Under the pieces are notes generated by a model. It was not told where the DNA came from. It worked only from the letters and a program-made list of their open reading frames with translations, and did not search any database. A stretch of 64,000 nucleotides of DNA. It comes from Vicinamibacterales bacterium (lineage in GTDB: Bacteria > Acidobacteriota > Vicinamibacteria > Vicinamibacterales > 2-12-FULL-66-21). Position numbers and translations under genes: made by a program. Shown here piece by piece: positions 17,368 to 25,221 of this stretch. Each line of letters begins with the position of its first letter. Position 1 is the stretch's first letter. The DNA is taken from NCBI GenBank assembly GCA_036496585.1, contig DASXLB010000017.1, positions 1 through 64,000 on the forward strand. Direction: 5' to 3'.

Positions 17368-17410
17368 GGAGGCCGGGCTCTGGAGATGACCCTCCGGGTC
17401 GGGCCTCCTT
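17368..17410. terminator. hairpin between convergent BON and cupin genes
   Basis: GGAGGCC (17368-17374) pairs with GGCCTCC (17402-17408), with further GC pairing inside, followed by TT. It sits between convergent genes and could end transcription in both directions. The sequence resembles the GC-rich palindromes seen in the ribosomal region. Confidence 0.55.
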
Positions 17411-17415
17411 CCGCG

Positions 17416-17778
17416 CTACTCGTCGCGGTGGACCGTCGTCGGCGAAAACGCCGGCAGGCACACGGCGACGTATTCCGCACCATCCGGTCCAGGCGTGCTG
17501 TAACGAACCCACTCGCCTGGACTGGTGACGATCCCCTGGCCCGCTCCTACCTCGAGTACGCCGTTCTCGTGTTGGACGCGCAGCGTGCCCTTCAGCACGA
17601 CGGTGATCTCCTCGAACTCCGGCCGCTGGCCCGGCTCTTCCCATCCGCTCGGCGAGATCATCCGCGCCACACTGACACCCGCATGGCCCGAATTCACCCG
17701 GCCCGCATATTCCTGAATCTGCTTCGGCTTGGTACCGACGCAGTCGATGACCGTCGGCTTCTCGATCAGTTTCGGCAT
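17416..17778 (-). CDS. small cupin-domain protein
   Basis: 120 residues forming one cupin beta-barrel: FEEITVVLKGTLRVQHENGVLEVGAGQGIVTSPGEWVRYSTPG covers the two conserved motifs. Motif 1 carries Glu residues but lacks the usual HxH pair, so metal binding is uncertain. The function is unknown; such stand-alone cupins are often sugar- or metabolite-binding. It has its own promoter with a palindrome upstream (17831-17847). Confidence 0.75.
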   Translation of the reverse strand: MPKLIEKPTVIDCVGTKPKQIQEYAGRVNSGHAGVSVARMISPSGWEEPGQRPEFEEITVVLKGTLRVQHENGVLEVGAGQGIVTSPGEWVRYSTPGPDGAEYVAVCLPAFSPTTVHRDE

Positions 17779-17830
17779 GGCTCTCCCTGGACCTGACGGC
17801 CCGGCCTGCGAGGTTCGGCGAGGAACATCC

Positions 17831-17847
17831 GCCGCATTATATGCGGC
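17831..17847 (-). promoter_or_regulatory. palindrome overlapping the cupin gene -10 box
   Basis: GCCGCAT-TAT-ATGCGGC is a perfect 7-bp inverted repeat. On the minus strand it contains TATAAT (17836-17841), a consensus -10 box about 55 bases before the cupin ATG. The -35 (CAGTTC at 17 bp) is weak. A regulator binding this palindrome would block RNA polymerase. A bound operator is inference. Confidence 0.4.
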
Positions 17848-17904
17848 CGCGCGAGCCGGAACTGCAGATGCGGCCTGCAGCGGCTATCGGCGATGACCGT
17901 CGCG

Positions 17905-19734
17905 TTACGCGCTGCACTCGCCGTCGAGGATCACCGGCGCGAACTCCTGATCCTCGGCGAGGTCGATGAAGTCCTCGGGGCGCGCGGTGGCGTCGCTCAG
18001 GCTCTCGAGATCCGCCAGCACCTGCTTGACCCGGACGGCATCGGCGCGGCGGAAGTAATCCGAGAGGAGCTCGCGGTCGCGGCGTTCGGCACGATAGAGC
18101 GCGATCAGGCGTTCGACCGCTTCGGGCGCGCGGCGCGCCGGGATCTTGGCCGCGATGCGGCCGAACGCGGCTCCGTCGGTGTCGACGCCGCCCCCGACCA
18201 TGACGAAGTACTGGGGGACGGCTCTCGCGCCGAGCTTCCGGATACTGCCCTGGAAACCAATCGCCGAGATGTGATGCTGTCCGCATCCGTTCGGGCAGCC
18301 ACTGATCTTGATGTCACCGGGGCCGGCTGCCGCCGCCAGTTCGGGGTTGGCGCGCAGGTGCTCGCCGAGAAGATGCCCGAGGCCACGTGACTGGGTGACC
18401 GCGATCCGGCAGGTCTCGGCGCCGGGGCAACTGACGACGTCGGCGATCGTGCCGAGCCCTGAGTGGGAGAGCCGGGCCGCGTCGAGCGCCACGTACAAGT
18501 CGTGGAGCCGGTCCATTTTCACCCAGCGGATGATGAGGTTCTGTTCGACCGTGACGCGCACGCTACCGTCCCCGTAGGCCGCCGCGAGATCGGCGACGAT
18601 CCGGAACTGCGGCGCCGTGAGATCGCCGAGCGGAATCGTCACGATCGCCATGGCGTAGCCGCGCTGCTTCTGCGGCCGCACGTTGGTGCGCAGCCAGCGC
18701 TCTTCCGAGTCGTTGGTGATCGGCAGCAGCGACGGGCGGGTGCCGGCGCCGCGCAGATGGGCCGCGTTGGCTCGCGCCTCGATCGCGACGGGGTCAGGCG
18801 CCTGGGGGGCCGGCCAGTCCGGCGGCGCTTCGATTTCGGCGTGATCCGCGTCGAACGGGCGAGCCCGGCGGGGCTCGGCGCGGACGCCGGCGAGCGCGCG
18901 CCGGTATTCCTCGAGCCAGCGATCCCAGCCCATGCTCTTGACCAGGAACTTCAAGCGGTTGCGCTGGCGGTGCTGGTAGTCGCCAAACTCGGCGAACACC
19001 CGCATCACCGCGTCGGCGACGTCGTAGATCTCGCCGGTCGGGATGAATTCGTGGATCACCGCGCCGGTGCGGCACAGAATGGCGGTGCCGCCCGCCACCG
19101 TGACGCGGAAACCGCGCGCGCCGTCTTCCGAGGCGGTGGCTCGGAAGCCGAGGTCGTTGATCGCGACCTTGGTGTGATCCTCGGCGCAGCCTTCGAAGCC
19201 GATCTTGAACTTGCGCGGCAGCTTCGAGCTCAACGGATGGCGCAACAGGTAGCGCGTCAGCGCCTCGGCATACGGCGTGACATCGAACAGCTCATCGTCG
19301 GCGACGCCGGCGTACGGGCAGGAGGTGATGTTCCTGACAGAGTTGCCGCAGGCCTCGCGCGTCGTCAACCCGTCGTCGGCGAGCCGCCGCATCGCCGGCT
19401 CGGCGTCGTGCAGCTTCACGAAATGGAACTGGATGTTCTGGCGTGTGGTGATGTGGCCGAAGCCGCGCGAGTAGCGATCGGCGACGTCGGCGAGCGCCTC
19501 CAGCTGCGGTCCGGTGAGCACGCCCTGCGGGATCTTCACCCGCAGCATCTGCGCGTCCTCCGCCTGGCGCTGCCCGTAGGTGCCGCGCAGCAACCGGAAC
19601 CCGCGCCACTGATCGGGGCCAATCTCACCGCGCTCGAATTGCCCCAGCACCGACGCGAACTCGTCGATGTCGGCTTCGCTCGCGAAGCTCAGTCGCGCGC
19701 GGCCGTAGGTCTTCGGATCGTCCACTACTGACAT
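17905..19734 (-). CDS. siroheme [4Fe-4S] sulfite/nitrite reductase
   Basis: 609 residues with the two-repeat ferredoxin-dependent nitrite/sulfite reductase architecture. The siroheme and cluster cysteines are CPGAETC and CPNGC (about residues 432-482), and N-terminal anion-binding motifs are present (GFGHITTRQNIQFH, GNSVRNITSCPYAG). It reduces sulfite to sulfide or nitrite to ammonia with six electrons. Sequence alone does not separate the two, but the operon context (siroheme synthesis, CysO, CysM, JAMM protease) strongly favours sulfite reduction for cysteine. Last gene of the operon, 56 bases after the previous one. Confidence 0.85.
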   Translation of the reverse strand: MSVVDDPKTYGRARLSFASEADIDEFASVLGQFERGEIGPDQWRGFRLLRGTYGQRQAEDAQMLRVKIPQGVLTGPQLEALADVADRYSRGFGHITTRQNIQFHFVKLHDAEPAMRRLADDGLTTREACGNSVRNITSCPYAGVADDELFDVTPYAEALTRYLLRHPLSSKLPRKFKIGFEGCAEDHTKVAINDLGFRATASEDGARGFRVTVAGGTAILCRTGAVIHEFIPTGEIYDVADAVMRVFAEFGDYQHRQRNRLKFLVKSMGWDRWLEEYRRALAGVRAEPRRARPFDADHAEIEAPPDWPAPQAPDPVAIEARANAAHLRGAGTRPSLLPITNDSEERWLRTNVRPQKQRGYAMAIVTIPLGDLTAPQFRIVADLAAAYGDGSVRVTVEQNLIIRWVKMDRLHDLYVALDAARLSHSGLGTIADVVSCPGAETCRIAVTQSRGLGHLLGEHLRANPELAAAAGPGDIKISGCPNGCGQHHISAIGFQGSIRKLGARAVPQYFVMVGGGVDTDGAAFGRIAAKIPARRAPEAVERLIALYRAERRDRELLSDYFRRADAVRVKQVLADLESLSDATARPEDFIDLAEDQEFAPVILDGECSA

Positions 19735-19790
19735 CGAGGTTCTCCCACCGGCGCTGCCGGGTCCGACGACCCGGCCGACGAGCCCGGCTT

Positions 19791-21230
19791 CTAGTACTTC
19801 GTCTGCGTCGGATCGATCGTGTCGATCCAGTCGAGGATGCCGCCCTTGAGGTTCTGCACGCGCGTGAATCCCTTTTCAGTCAGGGTCCGCACTGCCTTGG
19901 CGCTGCGGCCGCCCATCTTGCAGTGGACGACGATGTCGGGAGCTCCAGGGCCCTGCGGCAGCTCGTCGAGGCGGCGCGGCAGCTCGCCGAGCGGAATCAG
20001 CGTCGAGCCGGGGATGCGGCAGATCTGGAATTCATTGGGCTCGCGCACGTCGAGGATGAACGGGCGGTCGCCGCGATCGATCCGCGCCTTCAGCTCCGCT
20101 GACGTCGTCTCCGGGACCGACGCCGCTCCCGTCGGGGCGACCCCGCAAAACTGGTCGTAGTCGATGAGCGCCGTGACTGTCGGGTGATCCCCGCACACCG
20201 GGCACGCCGGATCGCGCCGCAGCTTCAGCTCGCGGAAGCGCATGTTGAACGCGTCGTAGAGCAACAGCCGGCCGCTGAGCGTCTGTCCAACGCCCAGAAT
20301 GAGCTTGATCGCCTCGGTCGCCTGGATGGTGCCGATCACCCCAGGCAGCACGCCGAGCACGCCCCCTTCGGCGCAGCTGGGCACGAGCCCGGGCGGTGGC
20401 GGCTCGGGGTACAGGCAGCGGTAGCAGGGACCGCCGGGAACGCCGAACACCGAGGCCTGCCCCTCGAACCGGAAGATGCTGCCGTAGGCGTTCGGTTTGC
20501 GCAGCAGCACACAGGCGTCGTTGACCAGATATCGCGTCGGAAAGTTGTCGGTGCCGTCGAGGATGACGTCGTAGTCCTTGAACAGGTCGAGCGCGTTCTT
20601 CGAGGTCAGCGCCGTTTCGTAGGTGTCGATCTCGATCGCCGGGTTGATCGCGCGCAGCCGGTCGGCCGCCGAGTGCAGCTTCGAGCGCCCCACATCGGCA
20701 GTGCCGTGCAGGATCTGGCGCTGCAGGTTGCTGAAATCCACGGCGTCGAAGTCGACGATCCCGACGCGGCCGACGCCGGCGGCCGCCAGATACAGACCGG
20801 CCGGGGAGCCGAGGCCGCCGGCGCCGATGAGCAGCACCTTCGCGGCCTTCAGCTTCTGCTGTCCGGCGAGGCCGACCTCGGGCAGGATCAGGTGACGGCT
20901 GTACCGCTTGATCTCCTCCGGCGTCAGCTCCGCGCTCGCCGCCGGCGCGGCGGCGCCGGAGCCTCCGGCCACCGACGGGACGATGCTGACGGTGTCGCCG
21001 GGCTTGAGCGGCGTCGCTTCCTTCTGCAGATAGCGGATGTCTTCGTCGTTGACATAGATGTTGACGAAGCTGCGCAGCCTGCCCTCGGCGTTGAAGAGGT
21101 GCTGCCGGAGGTCGCCGAACTCGGTGGTCAGGGCGGCGAGCGCTTCGCCGATTGTCGCCCCCGGCACACGGACCGTGTCCTGCTTGCCGGTGTAGGCGCG
21201 CAGCGGCGTGGGAATCAGAATCGGGGTCAT
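19791..21230 (-). CDS. CysO-MoeB-rhodanese fusion (sulfur carrier, activating enzyme, sulfurtransferase)
   Basis: 479 residues from the ATG at 21230. An upstream-open frame was rejected because this start overlaps the JAMM gene by ATGA and begins a complete domain. Residues 1-90 are a CysO/ThiS-like beta-grasp carrier (SFVNIYVNDEDIRYL, ending PSVAGG with Gly89-Gly90). Residues ~105-350 are a MoeB/ThiF-type adenylating domain (RYSRH arginine finger, GAGGLGSP nucleotide loop, zinc CxxC pairs PCYRC and CPVC, SCAEGGVLGVLPG). Residues ~375-479 are a rhodanese with active-site Cys in HCKMGGRS. In Mycobacterium tuberculosis these are two proteins, CysO and MoeZ. Here the carrier tail is internal. 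Confidence 0.9.
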   Translation of the reverse strand: MTPILIPTPLRAYTGKQDTVRVPGATIGEALAALTTEFGDLRQHLFNAEGRLRSFVNIYVNDEDIRYLQKEATPLKPGDTVSIVPSVAGGSGAAAPAASAELTPEEIKRYSRHLILPEVGLAGQQKLKAAKVLLIGAGGLGSPAGLYLAAAGVGRVGIVDFDAVDFSNLQRQILHGTADVGRSKLHSAADRLRAINPAIEIDTYETALTSKNALDLFKDYDVILDGTDNFPTRYLVNDACVLLRKPNAYGSIFRFEGQASVFGVPGGPCYRCLYPEPPPPGLVPSCAEGGVLGVLPGVIGTIQATEAIKLILGVGQTLSGRLLLYDAFNMRFRELKLRRDPACPVCGDHPTVTALIDYDQFCGVAPTGAASVPETTSAELKARIDRGDRPFILDVREPNEFQICRIPGSTLIPLGELPRRLDELPQGPGAPDIVVHCKMGGRSAKAVRTLTEKGFTRVQNLKGGILDWIDTIDPTQTKY

Positions 21231-21682
21231 AGCACGGTCTCCTCGTCGAACTGCGAGCGATCCGGACGCAGGCGCCACGAGCGCAGGTCGCCCGGCGTGG
21301 CCTGGGCGACGGCGACGATCACGTAGCTGAAGTTCGGCCACGCGTGATCGAGGTCGTACTGCGACGGCTGCGCCGGATGATCCGGATGCGAGTGATAGAA
21401 GCCGACCAGCTCGGCGCCGAGCTCGCGCGCGCGCGCCTCGGACTGCCGGTAGTCGGCAGGACTGACGCGGAAGCGGCGTCGCGGACCTTCGTCGGTGACG
21501 TTGTCCAGCGCCTTGGCGTCGACGATCTCGACGAGGTCGTCGCCCGCGGCAGCGCCGATCAGCGCGCCGCAGCATTCGTGGGGATAGGCATCCGCCGCGT
21601 GACGCCGGATCGCGTCCAGCACGCGTCCGCTCAGCTGCACCCCGGTTCTCGACACCGTCGCCGCCGCTCGCTGCTCGCTCAT
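21227..21682 (-). CDS. JAMM/MPN+ metalloprotease, Mec+-like
   Basis: 151 residues. The full JAMM zinc motif is present: Glu36 in PHECCG, then His97-x-His99-x7-Ser107-x2-Asp110. In M. tuberculosis, Mec+ cleaves the CysO-cysteine bond after Gly-Gly and releases cysteine. The same role is expected here. It may also cut the internal Gly-Gly of the neighbouring fusion. It overlaps both neighbours by 4 bases (ATGA), so it is tightly coupled to CysM and CysO. Confidence 0.85.
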   Translation of the reverse strand: MSEQRAAATVSRTGVQLSGRVLDAIRRHAADAYPHECCGALIGAAAGDDLVEIVDAKALDNVTDEGPRRRFRVSPADYRQSEARARELGAELVGFYHSHPDHPAQPSQYDLDHAWPNFSYVIVAVAQATPGDLRSWRLRPDRSQFDEETVL

Positions 21683-22617
21683 CGCGCCTCGCTCCAGAAG
21701 GGTTCCGACAGATAGCGGGCGCCGCCATCCGGGAAGATGGTGACGACGACGGCCCCCGGATGCTGCGAGGCGAGCCGCGCCGCGGCGACCGCGACCGCGC
21801 CGCTCGAAATGCCGGCGAACCAGCCGAGGTCGGCGGCGAGCCGGCGCGTCATCGCGTGCGCGTCTTCCGTGGCGATGCGCAGGTCTTCATCGGCGAGCCG
21901 CTCGTCGTAGATCCCCGGGACGATCGAGGTGGCCATGTGCTTCAGGCCTTCGATGCCGTGCAGCGGCCCGTCTGGCTGCACCGAGTAGGCCTTGAGGGCC
22001 GGATTCAGAACGCGCAGCCGGCGGGTCGTGCCGGTAAAAGTGCCGCTCGTGCCGAGGCCGGCCACGAAGTGGGTGACCGCGCCCTCGGTCTGACGCCAGA
22101 TCTCGAGGCCCGTCGTGTCGTAGTGGGCGCGCCAGTTGGCCTCGTTGTTGTACTGGTCGGGATAGAACAGGTGCGGTTCGCGCTGGTGGATGGCGCGCGC
22201 CTCGCGGATGGCACCGTCCGAGCCGTCCATCGGATCGGTGAGCACCAGATCGGCGCCGAACGCCCGCAGCATGCGGAGCCGTTCCGGCGTGACGTTGGCC
22301 GGCACGCACAGCCGGACACGGTAGCCCAGCGCCGCGCCGATCATCGCGTAAGCGATGCCCGTGTTTCCCGACGTGGCATCGAGAATCGTGCCGCCAGGCC
22401 TCAGCGCGCCGCTGCGCTCCCCCTCGACGATCATCCGGGCCGCGGCGCGATCCTTGACCGAGCCGCCGGGGTTCTGCCATTCGAGCTTCGCGTAAATCTG
22501 CGAGCCGTTGGTCTCCAGCGCCTCGAGGCGCACGAGAGGCGTGTCACCGATGAGATCGAGCACGGATGCCCGATGACCGAGATCCGATGGACGTGAAATC
22601 GGAAGAGCGGTGCTCAT
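21679..22617 (-). CDS. cysM: CysM-like cysteine synthase
   Basis: 312 residues from the ATG at 22617, chosen for its ATGA overlap with cobA. A fold-type II PLP enzyme: Lys55 in NPGGSVKDR, TSGNTGIAYA substrate loop, GTSGTFTGT phosphate loop. The operon with CysO, JAMM protease and sulfite reductase points to the CysO-thiocarboxylate-dependent CysM of actinobacteria, which uses O-phosphoserine, rather than a plain O-acetylserine sulfhydrylase. The substrate cannot be proven from sequence alone. Confidence 0.85.
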   Translation of the reverse strand: MSTALPISRPSDLGHRASVLDLIGDTPLVRLEALETNGSQIYAKLEWQNPGGSVKDRAAARMIVEGERSGALRPGGTILDATSGNTGIAYAMIGAALGYRVRLCVPANVTPERLRMLRAFGADLVLTDPMDGSDGAIREARAIHQREPHLFYPDQYNNEANWRAHYDTTGLEIWRQTEGAVTHFVAGLGTSGTFTGTTRRLRVLNPALKAYSVQPDGPLHGIEGLKHMATSIVPGIYDERLADEDLRIATEDAHAMTRRLAADLGWFAGISSGAVAVAAARLASQHPGAVVVTIFPDGGARYLSEPFWSEAR

Positions 22618-23381
22618 CGGCGCACCGTCACGGCGTCCATCGCGTCGTCGGTGGCGCGGAAGCCCAGCTGACCGCGGACATTGATCACGTCGCCGACGAC
22701 GATCATGCCGGGGCGCTCCCGATCGATGAGGCCCCTGCCGCCGGCCAGATCCGCCAGCGTGCCGGTCCACGTCTCCGCCTCGTCGCGTGACGCGGCAAAG
22801 AGGAGCGCCGCCGGCGTCGACGCCGGCCAGCCGCGGACGACGAGCGCTTCGGCGATGCCGCGCTGTTCCGCCACCGCCATCAGGAATACGAGCGTCAGCG
22901 GGCCCGGCGCAATCGCCGCGACCACCGGTTCATAGCTCTCGCGCGCGTGGCCGGCGATCACCGTGAACGCCGACGACACGCCGCGGTGCGTCAACGGGAT
23001 GTTGGCGAGCGCCGGCGCCGCCACCGCGCTCGTGACGCCGGGGATGACCTCGAATGGAATGTTGGCTGCGCGCAGGGCGAGCGCCTCCTCGCCGCCGCGG
23101 CCGAACACGAAGGGATCGCCTCCTTTGAGGCGCACCACGCGCTGGCCGCGTTTCGCCGCGCGGATCATCAGCGCGTTGATCGTCGACTGGCGCATGCTCG
23201 GCCGCCGCGCCCGCTTGCCGACGGGGAACCGGCGGGCCCGCGGCGCCAGCCGCAGCACGTCCTGCGTGACGAGCGCGTCGTACAGCACGAGGTCGGCCTT
23301 GCGCAGCCGCGCCAGCGCAGCCCGCGTCAGCAGCGACGGATCGCCCGGGCCGGCGCCGACCAGCGACACGATGCCGCTCAT
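22614..23381 (-). CDS. cobA: uroporphyrinogen-III C-methyltransferase
   Basis: 255 residues. SUMT motifs are visible: VGAGPGDPSLLT at the N-terminus, LKGGDPFVFGRGGEE (~residue 84) and the IPGVTSAVAAPALANIPLTHRG region. It transfers two methyl groups from SAM to uroporphyrinogen III, giving precorrin-2, the precursor of siroheme. Both ends overlap neighbours by ATGA. It is the first dedicated step supplying cofactor to the reductase at the end of the operon. Confidence 0.9.
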   Translation of the reverse strand: MSGIVSLVGAGPGDPSLLTRAALARLRKADLVLYDALVTQDVLRLAPRARRFPVGKRARRPSMRQSTINALMIRAAKRGQRVVRLKGGDPFVFGRGGEEALALRAANIPFEVIPGVTSAVAAPALANIPLTHRGVSSAFTVIAGHARESYEPVVAAIAPGPLTLVFLMAVAEQRGIAEALVVRGWPASTPAALLFAASRDEAETWTGTLADLAGGRGLIDRERPGMIVVGDVINVRGQLGFRATDDAMDAVTVRR

Positions 23382-23977
23382 CGGCTTCTCCGCTCGCGTC
23401 CGGCCGCCGGCGTCAACGCCGCGTCACGGTCGTAGATCGCGTTGAGTGCGTCGAGCAGCAGGGGCCGCCGGTCCGCCATCGGGACCTGGCCGGCCTTCCA
23501 GTCGCGCCGGGCGTCGCGCGCGGCCTCGCCCCAGCGATCGAGATCGGCGGGCAGCAGCCGATCCAGGCCTTCACGCAGCAGGCCGGCAAGCGCGGGCGCC
23601 TCGCCTGAGGTGGAAATGGCCAGCGTCACCCCAGAGCGCCGCACGACGCCGCCCAGATAGGCCGAGGCGTTTGCCGGATCGTCGACGGCGTTCACGAAGA
23701 TCTGCCGCTCTTCGGCGGCGCGCGCCACGCGTGCGTTGACGGCCGGCGTAGCCGCCGCCACCACCAGCCACGCCGTGTCCAGATCGGCGTCCTCGAACGG
23801 GCGCTGCGCGATCTGGACGTCGGTCTCGCGGATCGACGCACAGACCTCCGGCGCCACGACCAGCACGTCGGCGCCGGCGGCGCGCAGCGAGGCGAGCTTC
23901 GAGGCGGCGACGGGGCCGCCACCGACCACGAGCACGCGGCGCCCTTCGAGCTTGAGAAACAACGGAAACAGAGTCAT
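23378..23977 (-). CDS. Met8-like precorrin-2 dehydrogenase / sirohydrochlorin ferrochelatase
   Basis: 199 residues from the ATG at 23977 (an in-frame GTG lies two codons upstream). FLKLEGRRVLVVGGGPVAASK is the NAD-binding Rossmann motif of Met8/CysG-N, and SGVTLAISTSGEAPALAGLLRE is the conserved second motif. It oxidises precorrin-2 and probably inserts iron to finish siroheme. There is no Shine-Dalgarno sequence: the start lies 7 bases after the U tract of an intrinsic terminator (23984-24019), so expression requires read-through. Confidence 0.85.
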   Translation of the reverse strand: MTLFPLFLKLEGRRVLVVGGGPVAASKLASLRAAGADVLVVAPEVCASIRETDVQIAQRPFEDADLDTAWLVVAAATPAVNARVARAAEERQIFVNAVDDPANASAYLGGVVRRSGVTLAISTSGEAPALAGLLREGLDRLLPADLDRWGEAARDARRDWKAGQVPMADRRPLLLDALNAIYDRDAALTPAAGRERRSR

Positions 23978-23983
23978 GTGCAC

Positions 23984-24019
23984 AAAAAAATGGCCCGGAA
24001 ACCATGAGGCTTCCGGGCC
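23984..24019 (-). terminator. intrinsic terminator (attenuator) ahead of the siroheme/cysteine operon
   Basis: On the minus strand GGCCCGGAA (24011-24019) pairs perfectly with TTCCGGGCC (23992-24000), with two more pairs inside and a short loop, followed by A and seven T (23984-23990). This is a textbook Rho-independent terminator located between the leader peptide and the first operon gene, so it must act conditionally. Confidence 0.85.
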
Positions 24020-24045
24020 GTTTGAATCCTTCGGGTGCTGAAACG

Positions 24046-24132
24046 TCAGCGCGTGTGCGGACTCCTGGGCTGGAAGCTGTCGGCTCCCCGACAACAACAG
24101 CAACAGCAGACCCCGCAGACCACCAGACGCAT
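24046..24132 (-). CDS. 28-residue Cys-rich leader peptide of the cysteine operon
   Basis: ATG at 24132, TGA at 24046-24048. The peptide contains CGVCCCCCC at residues 6-14: seven Cys codons, six in a row (24091-24108). The promoter -10 ends 7 bases before the ATG, so the transcript is probably leaderless. GCTTCC within codons just after the Cys run (24072-24077) is complementary to GGAAGC at the 5' side of the terminator hairpin (24009-24014), giving a candidate antiterminator. A ribosome stalled at Cys codons would leave it free. This is the logic of ribosome-mediated attenuation. Confidence 0.75.
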   Translation of the reverse strand: MRLVVCGVCCCCCCRGADSFQPRSPHTR

Positions 24133-24139
24133 TGTCTTT

Positions 24140-24168
24140 CTTGTACAGGAGCCGGCGGCCCGTGTCAA
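24140..24168 (-). promoter_or_regulatory. promoter of the cysteine/siroheme operon
   Basis: On the minus strand TTGACA (24163-24168) and TACAAG (24140-24145) are separated by 17 bp. The start of transcription falls at or next to the leader ATG (24132). Confidence 0.65.
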
Positions 24169-24237
24169 CACGCCATTCGCACCGCATATGGCTGACGTCG
24201 TGCCGTTTGAATACCAGAGTCAGCGGAGGTTCGACGC

Positions 24238-24441
24238 ATGAACAAAGACGAACTCAACGGTAAAGTTGACCAGCTAAAGGGCAAGATCAAGGAAGGCGTG
24301 GGGAACGCTACGGACGACGACGACCTGCGCGGCGAGGGCATCGCCGACCAGGCGGCCGGAAACGTCGAGGAAGGCTTCGGAAAAGCCCGCCGGAAGGTGG
24401 GCGACGCGCTGCACGAGGTTGCCCACAAGATCAAGGATTGA
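24238..24441 (+). CDS. CsbD family stress protein
   Basis: 67 residues, the full length of the CsbD family. MNKDELNGKVDQLKGKIKEGVGNATDDDDLRGEGIAD and the following AAGNVEEGFGKARRKVGD repeat the typical amphipathic pattern. CsbD proteins are small, charged, poorly structured and induced by general stress in Bacillus; their molecular role is unknown. GGAGG lies before the ATG. It is divergent from the cysteine operon and stands apart from the ribosomal operon. Confidence 0.85.
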   Translation: MNKDELNGKVDQLKGKIKEGVGNATDDDDLRGEGIADQAAGNVEEGFGKARRKVGDALHEVAHKIKD

Positions 24442-24451
24442 GCTGCGACCA

Positions 24452-24506
24452 GGGGGCTGGGGGGCAAGGGTGGGCCTTGGTTGGGCCCCCGCTCCTCCCA
24501 GCCCCC
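24452..24506. terminator. long GC hairpin after csbD
   Basis: GGGGGCTGGG (24452-24461) pairs with CCCAGCCCCC (24497-24506), with further GC pairing inside. No T tract follows. It probably separates csbD from the ribosomal promoter. The remaining bases up to 24571 show nothing recognisable. Confidence 0.4.
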
Positions 24507-24571
24507 GTCCTGTGCTCGTCGCTTCACCCGCCCCGTTCCTGCCGCTCCAGCCCCTTTCCCCTGAGTTCGCT

Positions 24572-24600
24572 TGCCTTCCGTGGCGAGGTTTGTTATATTT
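24572..24600 (+). promoter_or_regulatory. main promoter of the ribosomal superoperon
   Basis: TTGCCT (24572-24577) and TATATT (24595-24600) are separated by 17 bp, in a T-rich patch within GC-rich DNA. Transcription would start near 24607 and give a 5' leader of about 200 bases before rpsL. Confidence 0.6.
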
Positions 24601-24606
24601 CCCAGG

Positions 24607-24809
24607 TTCTGGTCGGCTCTAGGACGCCCTATCTAGAGCCCCATCCCAGACGGCTTCGCCCATTGCCGGGCGGGCAACTTTCAACCTTATAGGGTAAGTC
24701 AGTTCCAGGTGCCGGGCCGCGTATGCGGCGCCCTAGGCCTGGAGCAACAAAACCTCTGAAAGAAGGGGCGTCCCTTCTTTCGATGTGTGTTTTTTTTGAC
24801 GGAGTACCT
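24607..24809 (+). promoter_or_regulatory. structured 5' leader of rpsL
   Basis: Three hairpins are visible: GGCTCTAG/CTAGAGCC (24615-24640, 8 bp perfect), a nested CCAGG/CCTGG with GCCGC-GTAT-GCGGC (24705-24742), and GAAAGAAGGG-GCGT-CCCTTCTTTC (24758-24781, 10 bp perfect) followed 8 bases later by eight T (24790-24797). The last resembles an attenuator, though the T run is set back. GACGGAG then serves the GTG start. Autogenous control by a ribosomal protein is plausible but not shown. Confidence 0.5.
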
Positions 24810-25184
<375 letters not shown>

Positions 25185-25221
25185 GGCTCAGAAGCAGCGG
25201 CCTACACGAAAAGAAAACGAT

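Noticed and set aside
23984..24132. SAM riboswitch or T-box ahead of the siroheme/cysteine operon
   Set aside because: No conserved riboswitch core or T-box sequence seen. The Cys-codon leader explains the terminator better.
24758..24797. true intrinsic terminator before rpsL
   Set aside because: The T run is 8 bases from the stem, and complete termination here would silence the ribosomal operon. Listed as attenuator-like instead.
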